Shown here: positions 27,101 to 34,674 of the stretch, piece by piece
Position numbering within the stretch: position 1 is the first letter of the stretch
Layout of the letters: each line of letters starts with the position of its first letter
Assembly (NCBI GenBank): GCA_963695175.1
Contig: CAVOGG010000003.1
Coordinates: forward strand, 372,001 to 436,000
Direction of reading: 5' to 3'
From: Fodinibacter sp963695175
Lineage (GTDB): Bacteria > Actinomycetota > Actinomycetes > Actinomycetales > Dermatophilaceae
DNA: 64,000 nucleotides
Position numbers and translations under genes: made by a program
Notes under the pieces: generated by a model
Databases searched by the model: none
What the model was told of the DNA's origin: nothing
The model's input: the letters and a program-made list of their open reading frames with translations, nothing else

Positions 27101-27924
27101 CCAAGCGCACCGAGTTCTACACCGACGGCGGCACCAAGTGGCTCCACTCCCTGACCTCGAGCTTCCCCTTCGGAGAGGCGATGACCGAGGCGTGGCGCAC
27201 GTACCCGGCCGGCAGTGTCCGCTCCGACAGCTGGTACGGCGGCATCGTCGCACCGGCCGCGATCAAGAACGACCAGGGCGTCGAGCAGCTGACCGCGGAA
27301 CGGCAGGGTGGGCTCATGGGCTTCGCCCCGCAGATGTGGGGCGACGACTTCGGTCACGTGGCCAACCCGGGCAGCTTCGGCGACGAGGGCAACATGACGC
27401 TGCGGCGCAACGGTGAGGAGATCGGGTACAGCTACTACCCCGGCGGCGTCTTCGAGGTCCCTGCCGAGGACTCGGCCTACGAGCTGGAGATGAACACCGG
27501 CAAGTACGGTGGCCCGGCGAGGCAGTGGGCCCGATCCACGGAGATCAACACCACGTGGGGCTTCCGCTCGGCGCTCGACCCCGACACGTTCTCGGTCGGC
27601 CTCCCGCTGCTCTTCCCGCGCGTCGGCCTGCCGGAGCAAGGCAGCAAGACCCTCGCGGCCTCGGCCGGGCAGGTGCTCCCGATCCGGGTCACCGGCCACG
27701 GCGGGTACACCCCCGGTGAGCTCGTCTCGGTGAAGTTCGCCTACTCGTACGACGGCGGCACGACGTGGACGGACGCTGCGGTGTCCGGCACCGGCGGCGC
27801 GTGGGCCGCGACGGTGGACCACACCGGCGCGACCGGCAAGACCGTCGACACCCGCGTGGAGGTGACCGACAGCAAGGGAGCAACGGTGACGCAGGTCGTC
27901 AAGGCGGCCTACGCCGTGCGCTGA
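24142..27924 (+). CDS. Large secreted subtilase (S8 peptidase), paralogue of the 19035 gene
   Basis: 1260 residues. A signal peptide ends near residue 30 (IVAATASAAAPTSAFG). The prodomain begins KTVTLITGDKVLV, the same motif as in the paralogue. The S8 triad is Asp241 (AVLDTGAD), His275 (GHGTHTAST) and Ser448 (SGTSMATPHVAG), with Asn373 in the oxyanion hole. A PA-like segment (GKVVLVTVSTAGISPSMVNRARAAGAKALLAY) and beta-rich domains follow, ending VTQVVKAAYAVR. The ATG at 24142 has GGAGGA at 24131-24136. It is exported and active by sequence. It diverges from the TrmB/LuxR regulator and is followed by a strong hairpin. Confidence 0.94.
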   Translation: MRPIWRNTLGVATVAIVAATASAAAPTSAFGLDSGAKPRPIVGSSAAHAATGSPKTVTLITGDKVLVSGAGTSAPVVTVLPREDGSVPTVETRRVGKDVYVYPADAADALSSGTVDEELFNVTGLVAMGYDDASTDTVPVIARYTTDLSRARSAPTTPKGAAKGQTLHSIDGIAMKADKDQASDFFADVTDPSTAAGAKVEKIWLDGKAHALLDQSTKQVNADKAWAAGLTGTGTKVAVLDTGADAEHPDLKGRIVASQDFTDSPGGALTDVQGHGTHTASTVGGSGAASGGLKRGVAPGTSLLIGKVLSDNGGGYDSGIIAGMEWAVAQHADVVSMSLGSNAAPGHCDDPLSSAAQDLATTSTTLFVIAAGNTGSANNTVTAPSCAPAVLTVGAVDRQDAPAWFSSRGPAAFTHTLKPEISAPGVGISAARSGGRGDDAYLSMSGTSMATPHVAGAGAVVKQAHPTWTGQQLKAALVSSANAGVPGDVRAQGAGRLDVIAAVNEAVTTRPVQGGTFAWPHTSAQVTTVDVPYTNVSDKAVTLQLSIVGVTGDDGSAIRSAPARLGASTVTVPAGETVKVPLKVDPTAKLEAAQYGDVTGRIVATGDAKVSTPFSLYVTPETVTLTVRMKDRLGNPANSGSSVDVVNIDSIEAQRAFNNGATEQTFQVRPGTYFLSSFVRTPDPSYLTPNTPGSIAYFGRPELKITGNTTVDFDATKAHLLSVKTDRPSEARVTVLSFSRTWDDTWIHSGTFTAGQTVTAVYADVQGNPHQGTWEFGDWSRRYAPTVESMAVTGGPVLHPIASPNSAPGLDGVGTAGLVDGGSGSVFDPSRVRGKVVLVTVSTAGISPSMVNRARAAGAKALLAYAPAPGKWTPVAGSGPLAVATYSLPMAEGDQLHALLAAAPGGELTLSWKATASSPYVYNLGFTQSTPLTDDKTFVVQDKKLGRTEADYKGMGVDTPFLDYVLAGRADGVTLGVSAFEAVPVATKRTEFYTDGGTKWLHSLTSSFPFGEAMTEAWRTYPAGSVRSDSWYGGIVAPAAIKNDQGVEQLTAERQGGLMGFAPQMWGDDFGHVANPGSFGDEGNMTLRRNGEEIGYSYYPGGVFEVPAEDSAYELEMNTGKYGGPARQWARSTEINTTWGFRSALDPDTFSVGLPLLFPRVGLPEQGSKTLAASAGQVLPIRVTGHGGYTPGELVSVKFAYSYDGGTTWTDAAVSGTGGAWAATVDHTGATGKTVDTRVEVTDSKGATVTQVVKAAYAVR

Positions 27925-27950
27925 CCCGAGAGCATCAGCGATGTCAGCGT

Positions 27951-27992
27951 GACGGATGCCGTCCCCCTCCCCGGAGGGTGGCGGCATCCGTC
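27951..27992. terminator. Strong hairpin between convergent protease and GGDEF genes
   Basis: GACGGATGCCG and CGGCATCCGTC form an 11-bp perfect stem. The intervening 20 bases can extend it through CCCTCC/GGAGGG. It lies 27 bases after the protease stop and 14 before the convergent GGDEF stop, so it fits a bidirectional terminator. Confidence 0.75.
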
Positions 27993-28005
27993 GTCTCGTC
28001 GGCTC

Positions 28006-28905
28006 TCAGGCGTCGTTGGTGGAGGAGTCGCGCCGGTACCTCTTGGTCGCGTACATCGCGGCGTCCGCGCGCCGGATGGTTTCCTCGACGCTCATCGTGG
28101 CCGAATCGAGCCTCGCCACACCGATGCTCACCGTCACGCGCAGCACGCGGCCACTGTGGTGGACCTCCTCCGCCACCCGCGCGCCGATCCTGCGGACCAA
28201 GGAGTCGACCGCCGGCCCGGCCAGCCCCCAGGCCACGACGACGAACTCGTCGCCCCCGAACCGCGCGACCAGGTCCCCGGCCCGCACGCAGGCGACGAGC
28301 CGGGCGGCGGTGGCTCGGATCACCGCGTCACCCGCGAGGTGGCCGTACCGGTCGTTGACGTCCTTGAGGTCGTCGACGTCACAGAACAACAGCGCCCCGG
28401 CGCCGTCCTCCGCGGATCGTTGCTCACCCCGGACCTGAAGGCGCCGCTCCAGACCCTCGCGGTTGAGCACCCCGGTGAGCGCGTCGTGGCGGGCCGCCTC
28501 CGGAGGTGCGTCGACGGCCGTGTCGCGACGGCTGGACTCGTGCAGCCGGATCACGGCGTGGGTGCTGTTGCCGAGGTCGTCGGTGACCGGGGAGCAGCTG
28601 ACCTCGACCGGCAGGCTGGCGCCGTCGGCCCGGCGGCACCGCCGTCGACTGCCGTTGGCGTCGCCGGCGACCGTGGTCGACCGGTCCAGCAGCCCCAACC
28701 AGCCGTCGACGTCGCCCGGCTCGGCGAGGTCCGCCACCGACATGGTGACGAGCGCCTCGGGCGGATGGGCCGTGAGCGTCGACATCGCGCTGTTGACCCG
28801 TAGGAGGCGCCCACGCCCGGGAGGCTCGAGGTCGACCAGGGCCATCGCCTCGCCGGAGGCCTCGAAGGCACGACGCAGGATCACCTCCAGCCTGTGGTCA
28901 TCCAC
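28006..28905 (-). CDS. PAS-GGDEF diguanylate cyclase
   Basis: 299 residues from GTG 28905 (VDDHRLEVILRRAFEASGEA), which has GAGAGGG upstream. A longer TTG start at 28971 is possible. The N-terminal PAS-like sensor domain spans about 10-120. The GGDEF domain shows DALTGVLNREGLERRL, FCDVDDLKDVNDRYGHLAGD and an intact FGGDEF signature. RAGD five residues before GGDEF matches the RxxD product-inhibition site. It should make cyclic di-GMP in the cytosol. No transmembrane segment is present, so the PAS signal is probably intracellular. No EAL or PilZ partner was seen in the window. Confidence 0.9.
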   Translation of the reverse strand: MDDHRLEVILRRAFEASGEAMALVDLEPPGRGRLLRVNSAMSTLTAHPPEALVTMSVADLAEPGDVDGWLGLLDRSTTVAGDANGSRRRCRRADGASLPVEVSCSPVTDDLGNSTHAVIRLHESSRRDTAVDAPPEAARHDALTGVLNREGLERRLQVRGEQRSAEDGAGALLFCDVDDLKDVNDRYGHLAGDAVIRATAARLVACVRAGDLVARFGGDEFVVVAWGLAGPAVDSLVRRIGARVAEEVHHSGRVLRVTVSIGVARLDSATMSVEETIRRADAAMYATKRYRRDSSTNDA

Positions 28906-29340
28906 CGCCGCCCTCTCGCCTCCTGCGAAGGGCTGCCGCGGTGGCGTGACCCACCGCGAGCAGCCGCCCAACCTGCGTGAACGCTACAGCGACGCGGTTG
29001 GCCGCCGCGGCCGGGCGTCGACCCGTGAAATGGGCGGCCGGCGCTCGACGGCCCCGATTTCACGCAGGGCTGACGCACGCGCCGGGTGCTGTCAGCCGCG
29101 CGTCCGCAGCACGCGATGCCGGGGATGGGGTCCGACGACGACCCCGTCGCCGAGGGCGAGCGTCGGGTGTCGGTGGAGGTGACCCTCCGACTCCGGCGGG
29201 GACCCTGACCCGAGCCACCCCACGGGCCACGCCCCCCTTGACGACGTGGGGATGACCCCGTCTGCGCGCACTTTTCACGGACCGATCACGTGCGGCGTCC
29301 AGCCTTGGGTGGACACAGCACAGGGACAGGAGCAGCACCC
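28906..29340. promoter_or_regulatory. 435-bp divergent intergenic region with several inverted repeats
   Basis: No convincing coding sequence. It holds a perfect hairpin CGCGGTGG/CCACCGCG at 28937-28958 in the leader of the GGDEF gene, and inverted CGTGAAAT (29024-29031) and ATTTCACG (29057-29064) whose centres are 33 bp apart. A TTGACG word lies at 29238 and TTTTCAC at 29272-29278. It must contain the promoters of the GGDEF and CopD-like genes; exact start sites cannot be read. Confidence 0.5.
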
Positions 29341-30483
29341 ATGGCGACCTCGGTTGATCTCGACCATCGCGACCGGACGCGGCACGGGCGCGCGCGTCGG
29401 CCCGCGACGGCGGCGAGGCCGGCTCCCCCGCCGGGTCGCACCGGCCTCGTCCTCGCTGCGGCCACCACGGGCACGACCGCCCTCGTGGTCGCCGCCGTGG
29501 TCGGGAAGGCCGCCGAGGCCCCGGTCTTCGCCGACCCGGGGATGGTCAGCCGGTGGGGACTGCTCGTGTTTCGCGCCGTCTTCGACCTCGCGGGCATGGC
29601 GACGATCGGTGTCCTGGTCGTCGCGGTGCTCCTGCTGCCGGCGGCCTCCGGTGAGCTCTCCACCCAGAGCCAACGACTGGTTCGCATCGCGGGCCGTTGG
29701 TCCGCGGTGTGGGCGGCGGCCGGGGCGCTCAGCGTGCCCCTCGTCCTCTCTGACGTCGCGGGGATACCGGTCTGGCAGGTCCTGGCGCCGGACGTTCTGC
29801 CCCTGGCCGCGGACCTCCCCCAGACCCGGGCGCTGATGTCCTCCGCGTGGCTCGCCACCCTGGTCGCGGTCGGTTCGCGCCGGTGCCGCTCCGGTGCCGT
29901 GGGCTGGCTGCTGCTCGTCACCGGTGTCGGTGCCCTGCTGCCGCTCCTCCTGACCGGCCACACCGGCCACGGCGACCAGCAGGCAGCCGCCCTGGTGGGA
30001 CTCGCGACGCACGTCATCGCCGCCTCGGTCTGGCTCGGAGGCCTGCTCGCACTGGGCGTCCACGTGCGCTCGGCTGAGCTCCTCGCCGAGGCACTCCCCC
30101 GCTACAGCCGCGTCGCCCTGGCCTGCTTCGCGCTGGTCGCCGTGTCAGGCGTCGTCATGGGCTGGGTGGCCCTGACCGAGCCGCAGGAGCTGTTGACGAC
30201 GCCCTACGGCCAGCTGCTGCTCGCCAAGACGGCCGCGCTCGGGACGCTCGGTGTCCTGGGTCACTGGCACCGGCAGCGGACGCTCCCGGCGGTCGCGGCG
30301 TGGCGACCGCGTGCCTTCCGGCGCCTCGCGGCCATCGAGCTGGTCGTCATGGTGGCCACCGCGGGGTTGGCCGTCGGGCTGTCCCGCACGGCACCACCCG
30401 ACGGGGGCGACCACGCCGCAGCCGTCGCGTCGACGACGGCACTCGTCCGAGGCGGCAGCCCGGTCGACTCGATCACCGCTTGA
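29341..30483 (+). CDS. CopD-family copper-related membrane protein
   Basis: 380 residues, mostly membrane helices (LVLAAATTGTTALVVAAVVG, AVFDLAGMATIGVLVVAVLL, GWLLLVTGVGALLPLLLTG, ALACFALVAVSGVVMGWVAL, LAAIELVVMVATAGLAVGL). The His-containing loops GHTGHGDQQ and ATHVIAASVWLGGLLALG are the core of CopD/PcoD proteins, which handle copper at the membrane. The start ATG at 29341 has ACAGGAG upstream. It precedes the multicopper-oxidase locus, which suggests that it supplies or senses copper for the exported oxidase. It is not fused to CopC, and no CopC gene is nearby. Confidence 0.82.
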   Translation: MATSVDLDHRDRTRHGRARRPATAARPAPPPGRTGLVLAAATTGTTALVVAAVVGKAAEAPVFADPGMVSRWGLLVFRAVFDLAGMATIGVLVVAVLLLPAASGELSTQSQRLVRIAGRWSAVWAAAGALSVPLVLSDVAGIPVWQVLAPDVLPLAADLPQTRALMSSAWLATLVAVGSRRCRSGAVGWLLLVTGVGALLPLLLTGHTGHGDQQAAALVGLATHVIAASVWLGGLLALGVHVRSAELLAEALPRYSRVALACFALVAVSGVVMGWVALTEPQELLTTPYGQLLLAKTAALGTLGVLGHWHRQRTLPAVAAWRPRAFRRLAAIELVVMVATAGLAVGLSRTAPPDGGDHAAAVASTTALVRGGSPVDSITA

Positions 30484-30490
30484 TCCCGGT

Positions 30491-30520
30491 GTGACAAGGG
30501 CGATTTCACCCTTGCGTCAC
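30491..30520 (+). terminator. Hairpin after the CopD-like gene
   Basis: GTGACAAGGG pairs with CCCTT-GC-GTCAC (10 pairs, 2-base bulge, 8-base loop) starting 7 bases after the CopD stop. It overlaps the TTTCAC half of the element at 30504-30536. It may therefore be a terminator, an operator or both. Confidence 0.45.
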
Positions 30521-30536
30521 GCCAGGCAGGGACAGT
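30504..30536 (+). promoter_or_regulatory. 33-bp promoter-like element, copy 1
   Basis: TTTCAC, 19 bases, GGGACAGT. The same two blocks at identical spacing occur upstream of the multicopper oxidase (32920-32952); 22 of 33 positions match. The element ends 54 bases before the start codon of the 749-residue gene, against 51 at the other copy. This supports a shared promoter or activator site for the two secreted products. The blocks do not match a standard -35/-10 pair, so an alternative sigma factor or the local response regulator are candidates. Confidence 0.5.
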
Positions 30537-30590
30537 CGAAAGCAACGCCGGCCCACAGGAAGCCGGTCCGTAGAAGATGGCAGGAGCATC

Positions 30591-32840
30591 ATGAGAACCA
30601 CGACAAAGCGCGCCAGCGTGGCGCTCGCGGGTGTGGTGGCGCTGGCAGCGCCGCTCGCACTCGTCGCGCACGCCGCAGTCGTCCAACCCTCGGCGGCACG
30701 CGGGGGCAGCCTGGTCCAGGTCGGGCCGATCGCCGCCAACGGCTTCCCGAGCTGGTACCGCGACAGCAACAACCTCCGTCTCGAGCCGTGCTGGCAGACC
30801 GGGGACCCGCTGTGCGAGCCCCTGCCCGACACGATCCCGAATCCGGACGCCCCGACCTCCTTCCCCGGCAACTACCCCAACGAGTCGTTCTTCCAGATGG
30901 CCGATGCCAGCCTCGTGGCCGGCACCGCCGGGACCGTCGACGTCGTCATGAACCTCGAGGGCGCCTTCACCACGGACGAGGTCATCGACGGCGACCAGAT
31001 GGTCTTCGGCCGCATCCGCATCCGGGCCAAGGGCGCCGCGAACGGGACGTACCGGATCACCCACCCGTACGGGATCGACGAGTTCGTCGTCACCGACGGG
31101 GCAGGCATCAACTCCACCGAGGACATCGGCACCGTTCCGGGCGCGTTCGGCGACGCCATGCGCAGCCGCGTCGGCCCCTTCCTGACCTGGGACACCTTCG
31201 GGTCGACAGGTCCCGACGCGCCGCCGGCCGGCTACATCGGCGACCCCGGGGTCGAGCACGCGATCAAGGGCAGCCCCTACGGAACCAACCTCGTGCGGGT
31301 CGAGCGCAAGGACGCCGCCGGCACCTACCAGACCATCGGCACCACCACCGGGTTCCTCGTGCAGGGCCGGCTCGCGCGCAACGGCGGCGTCGACGTGCAG
31401 CAGGCCACCTACCGCACGATGGACGACGGGACCACGGTGGTCGAGGTCTTCGCGTCCTCCGAGGACGGTCAGGCGATCAGGATGATCGCACCGGAGCTCG
31501 GCTACAAGGGCATCACCCTGGAGGAGGACGACTTCACCGTGCAGGTGGGCGCCAGCAGCCACCAGGAGGGCCACTACTACGGGCGCTTCGCCGTCAAGCC
31601 CGGCGTCGCCGTGACCGGTGGCGCGGACGCGACGAAGATCGTCATCCAGAACGCCGGTGACGTGCCGGTCAGCAGCAAGACCGTCTCGCTCTCGGACGTC
31701 GTCACCGTCACGGACGCGTCCTACGACGGCGCGACCCTCACCATCGCGGCGAACTCCAGCGACCCCGCTGCGACGCTCACCGTCAAGGGGTACGGCGACC
31801 TGACAGCAGGGGCAGCCAGCTTCACCGGGGTCGACGCCCCTCCTCACGTCATCACCGTGACCTCGAACGAGGGTGGATCGGCCACCGTGCCGCTGGCCAC
31901 CTCGGGCCCGTTCACCGCCCCGGACCTCCCGGTCGCCGCCGTCGTGGCGAGCCCGACGCGCCCGATCGCCGGCCAGCCGGTGACCTTGGACGCCACTGGT
32001 TCGCTCGACGCCACGTCGTTCGAGTGGACCCTGGTGAGCAAGCCGGCACTGGCTGACGCCATCCCCGAGCTGACCGGTGCCACGCCGACGTTCACGCCCT
32101 CGACGCAAGGCGTCTACGAGTTCTCGCTCGTCGCTATCGGGGACTCCGGACGGAGCCCCGCGCAGACCGTCAGCGTCAAGGTGGTCAACCCGGTGGCCGG
32201 CGTCACGGCGCGCGGCGGTGCGGCCCAGACCGTGCAGCGTGGCAAAGCCGTCACGCTCGACGGTTCGCTGAGCATCGGTGCTGCCTCGTACCTGTGGGAG
32301 CAGATCCCGAACGCCGAGGGCCAGGTCATCCCGGCCGACCACGTCGTCAAGCTGAGCAGCGCGACCGCGGTGAAGCCCACCTTCACCTTCCCGCTCATGG
32401 CGCTCCCGGCGTCGCCGGGCCCCAACGGGACGTACACGGCCGTGGCCGCGACGCCGCTGAGGTTCAGGCTCACCGTCACCGGGGTCGACGGCGCCACCAC
32501 GAGCGTCGACGAGACCGTCGTGCGGCCGGCGGTGGAGACGCTCACCGTCGCCAGTGCCCGGTACCGCACTCGCGGTGAGTGGCGCGTCAACGGCACCAGT
32601 GACCTCAAGGCCGGCCAGAGGGTCGCGATCGTCCTGGGCAGCAAGGTCAACGCGACGGGCGCGCCGACGCTCACCTCGGCCCAAGGCCGCGTCATCGGCT
32701 TCGCCACAGTCGACTCCCTGGGTGCGTGGTCCTACGTGGGCACCGGGCCCAACCCGACCACCGCACCGGCCACCACGACGGTGACCGTCGTCTCGGCCCA
32801 GGGCGGCCAGGTCATCGCCCCCATCTCGGTCACCGGCTGA
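30591..32840 (+). CDS. Secreted protein of unknown function with PKD-like repeats, partner gene of the multicopper oxidase
   Basis: 749 residues. A Sec signal peptide covers about 1-30 (ASVALAGVVALAAPLALVAHA). The N-terminal 330 residues form an uncharacterised domain with VGPIAANGFPSWYRDSNNLR near its start and two Cys close by (EPC, DPLC), GRIRIRAKG and YRITHPYGIDEFVV. Two PKD-like beta-sandwich domains follow, near 446-530 (PVTLDATGSLDATSFEWTL) and 536-645 (AVTLDGSLSIGAASYLWEQI). A last beta domain at 648-749 ends at the C-terminus. There is no membrane anchor or sorting signal, so it is probably released. It shares a promoter-like element with the oxidase gene 160 bases downstream. It could be a substrate, scaffold or cell-surface adaptor; enzymatic residues are not evident. 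Confidence 0.85.
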   Translation: MRTTTKRASVALAGVVALAAPLALVAHAAVVQPSAARGGSLVQVGPIAANGFPSWYRDSNNLRLEPCWQTGDPLCEPLPDTIPNPDAPTSFPGNYPNESFFQMADASLVAGTAGTVDVVMNLEGAFTTDEVIDGDQMVFGRIRIRAKGAANGTYRITHPYGIDEFVVTDGAGINSTEDIGTVPGAFGDAMRSRVGPFLTWDTFGSTGPDAPPAGYIGDPGVEHAIKGSPYGTNLVRVERKDAAGTYQTIGTTTGFLVQGRLARNGGVDVQQATYRTMDDGTTVVEVFASSEDGQAIRMIAPELGYKGITLEEDDFTVQVGASSHQEGHYYGRFAVKPGVAVTGGADATKIVIQNAGDVPVSSKTVSLSDVVTVTDASYDGATLTIAANSSDPAATLTVKGYGDLTAGAASFTGVDAPPHVITVTSNEGGSATVPLATSGPFTAPDLPVAAVVASPTRPIAGQPVTLDATGSLDATSFEWTLVSKPALADAIPELTGATPTFTPSTQGVYEFSLVAIGDSGRSPAQTVSVKVVNPVAGVTARGGAAQTVQRGKAVTLDGSLSIGAASYLWEQIPNAEGQVIPADHVVKLSSATAVKPTFTFPLMALPASPGPNGTYTAVAATPLRFRLTVTGVDGATTSVDETVVRPAVETLTVASARYRTRGEWRVNGTSDLKAGQRVAIVLGSKVNATGAPTLTSAQGRVIGFATVDSLGAWSYVGTGPNPTTAPATTTVTVVSAQGGQVIAPISVTG

Positions 32841-32876
32841 CCACACCAGGGCCCGACTCCTCGGGTCAGGACCCAT

Positions 32877-32914
32877 CGACCGGGTCGCACCGCTCGCGCG
32901 GTGCGACCCGGTCG
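32877..32914 (+). terminator. Strong 17-bp hairpin between the secreted-protein and oxidase genes
   Basis: CGACCGGGTCGCACCGC and GCGGTGCGACCCGGTCG are perfect 17-base arms with a 4-base loop TCGC, 36 bases after the stop codon. It is the strongest hairpin in the window. It should stop or attenuate transcription from the 749-residue gene, leaving the oxidase to its own promoter element that begins 6 bases later. Confidence 0.8.
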
Positions 32915-32919
32915 CTGCG

Positions 32920-32952
32920 TTTCACGTTGTGTTAACTCCGGTCCGGGACAGT
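32920..32952 (+). promoter_or_regulatory. 33-bp promoter-like element, copy 2
   Basis: TTTCAC, 19 bases, GGGACAGT, immediately after the hairpin and 51 bases before the oxidase ATG. It matches copy 1 at 22 of 33 positions, including both end blocks. See the entry at 30504. Confidence 0.5.
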
Positions 32953-33003
32953 GGAACTGGCTTTCCGGATGCAGGATCCGGAAATCACGAGAGGAGCAAT
33001 GTC

Positions 33004-34674
33004 ATGCAGATGAGTCGACGCGAGGCCCTGATGGCCGGGGGTCTGGGGATCCTGGGGGTGGGCGGCCTCGCGGTCCCCCTGGGCGCCGGGCTGCAGGCGA
33101 AGGCCGCCAGCAGGCTGGCGACGCGCAACATGCCGGTGCCCTACGCGGCCGCATTCATCCGCCCGCCGGTCCTTCCGTACACCGCGTTGCACGACGCCGA
33201 GGGCCCCTACCGCCTCTACACCGTGACCGAGCAGCGGGCGATGGCACGCATCGTCAACGGGCTGGACACGCCCGTGTACGCCTACAACGGCAGCGTCCCC
33301 GGCCCGACCATAAAGGTGCCGCAGGGCACCCGGGTCAAGCTGCGGGTGCGCAACCAGCTGCCCGCGCTGCACCCCGCGTTCGGGCACCCGTTCAACACCT
33401 CGACCCACCTGCACGGCTCGGCCTCGCTGCCGCAGTACGACGGGTACGCCGACGACGTGACCCACCCGGGCGACTTCAAGGACTACTGGTACCCGAACTG
33501 GCAGCCGGCCCGCACGCTCTGGTACCACGACCACAACGTGCACACCACCGCCCAGAACGCCTACTCGGGCCTGGCCGCGCAGTACCACCTCAGCGACGAG
33601 GCCGAGCGCGACCTCCTCCCGCAGGGCACCTACGACGTGCCGCTCACGATCTCGGACGCCATGTTCGCCGCGGACGGCTCGCTCGCCTACGACGACAACA
33701 GCCACTCGGGCCTGTGGGGCGACGTCATCCTGGTCAACGGCCGGCCGTGGCCCGTGATGCAGGTCAAGCGCAAGATCTACCGGTTCCGCATCCTGAACGC
33801 CTCGATCGCCCGGTCGCTGCGCCTGCGCCTGAGCGACGGATCGCCGCTCGTGGTGGTCGCCACCGACGGCGGGCTGATGCCGGTCGCGCAGCCGGTGGCC
33901 GAGTACCGGCAGGGGGGTGCGGAGCGCTACGAGGTGCTCATCGACTTCTCCAAGTACGCGCCGGGCCGCACCGTCGACCTGACGAACCTGAGCAACAAGA
34001 ACAACATCGACTACGACCACACCAACAAGGTGATGAGGTTCCAGGTCGTCGACGACTCGACCCTGCCGCCTGACGGCCCGGGCAGCCGCACCGTCAGCAC
34101 GATGCCCTCCACGCTGGTGGCCAGCGAGGCCATGGGCCTGACCGAGAAGATGTCCACCGGTGGCCTGCGCCTGCGGCTGGAGCGCAGCGACGTGACGAAC
34201 CAGTACGAGATCAACGGCAAGTCCTGGCATGACGTGGTCGACAGCGGCTACCAGGACGTCATCACGGTCGTCCGGCCCGACGAGGTGCAGGTCTGGGAGA
34301 TCGAGAACAAGAGCGGTGGGTGGTTCCACCCGCTGCACATCCACCTCGTCGACTTCCGCATCCTCAGCCGCAACGGACAGCCTCCCTTCGCCTGGGAGAA
34401 GGGCCCCAAGGACGTCGTGTACATCGGCGAGGGCGAGAAGGTCCAGGTCGCCATGAAGTTCACGCTGAACAAGGGCGGGGGCAGCTCCGGGAACGCCGGC
34501 GGCCGCTACATGATCCACTGCCACAACCTCCCGCACGAGGACCACGACATGATGCAGCAGTTCGCCGTGGGCGCGGTCAACGTCAACGACCCCATCGCCT
34601 CGGCGCCCTGCAAGCCCGACACGGGCGAGTACGACGACGGGTCGCCCGACGAGACGTCTCCCGACGGCGCCTGA
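33004..34674 (+). CDS. Tat-exported three-domain multicopper oxidase
   Basis: 556 residues. A Tat signal, SRREALMAGG followed by GILGVGGLAVPLGAGL, directs export of the folded protein. All copper ligands are visible: HLHG (His135, His137), WYHDH (His175, His177), HPLHIH (His442, His445, His447) and HCHNLPHEDHDM (His505, Cys506, His507, His511, axial Met516). It resembles CotA/bilirubin-oxidase-type laccases and should oxidise a phenol, pigment or metal while reducing oxygen to water. The start ATG 33004 has GAGGAG 7 bases upstream. Its stop overlaps the signal-peptidase ATG (TGATG). The substrate is unknown; manganese or a cell-wall phenolic are guesses. Confidence 0.95.
   Translation: MQMSRREALMAGGLGILGVGGLAVPLGAGLQAKAASRLATRNMPVPYAAAFIRPPVLPYTALHDAEGPYRLYTVTEQRAMARIVNGLDTPVYAYNGSVPGPTIKVPQGTRVKLRVRNQLPALHPAFGHPFNTSTHLHGSASLPQYDGYADDVTHPGDFKDYWYPNWQPARTLWYHDHNVHTTAQNAYSGLAAQYHLSDEAERDLLPQGTYDVPLTISDAMFAADGSLAYDDNSHSGLWGDVILVNGRPWPVMQVKRKIYRFRILNASIARSLRLRLSDGSPLVVVATDGGLMPVAQPVAEYRQGGAERYEVLIDFSKYAPGRTVDLTNLSNKNNIDYDHTNKVMRFQVVDDSTLPPDGPGSRTVSTMPSTLVASEAMGLTEKMSTGGLRLRLERSDVTNQYEINGKSWHDVVDSGYQDVITVVRPDEVQVWEIENKSGGWFHPLHIHLVDFRILSRNGQPPFAWEKGPKDVVYIGEGEKVQVAMKFTLNKGGGSSGNAGGRYMIHCHNLPHEDHDMMQQFAVGAVNVNDPIASAPCKPDTGEYDDGSPDETSPDGA

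Noticed and set aside
30261..32876. 871-residue minus-strand frame opposite the secreted protein
   Set aside because: Arg/Gly/Val-rich shadow; the plus-strand gene has a signal peptide, ribosome site and domains.
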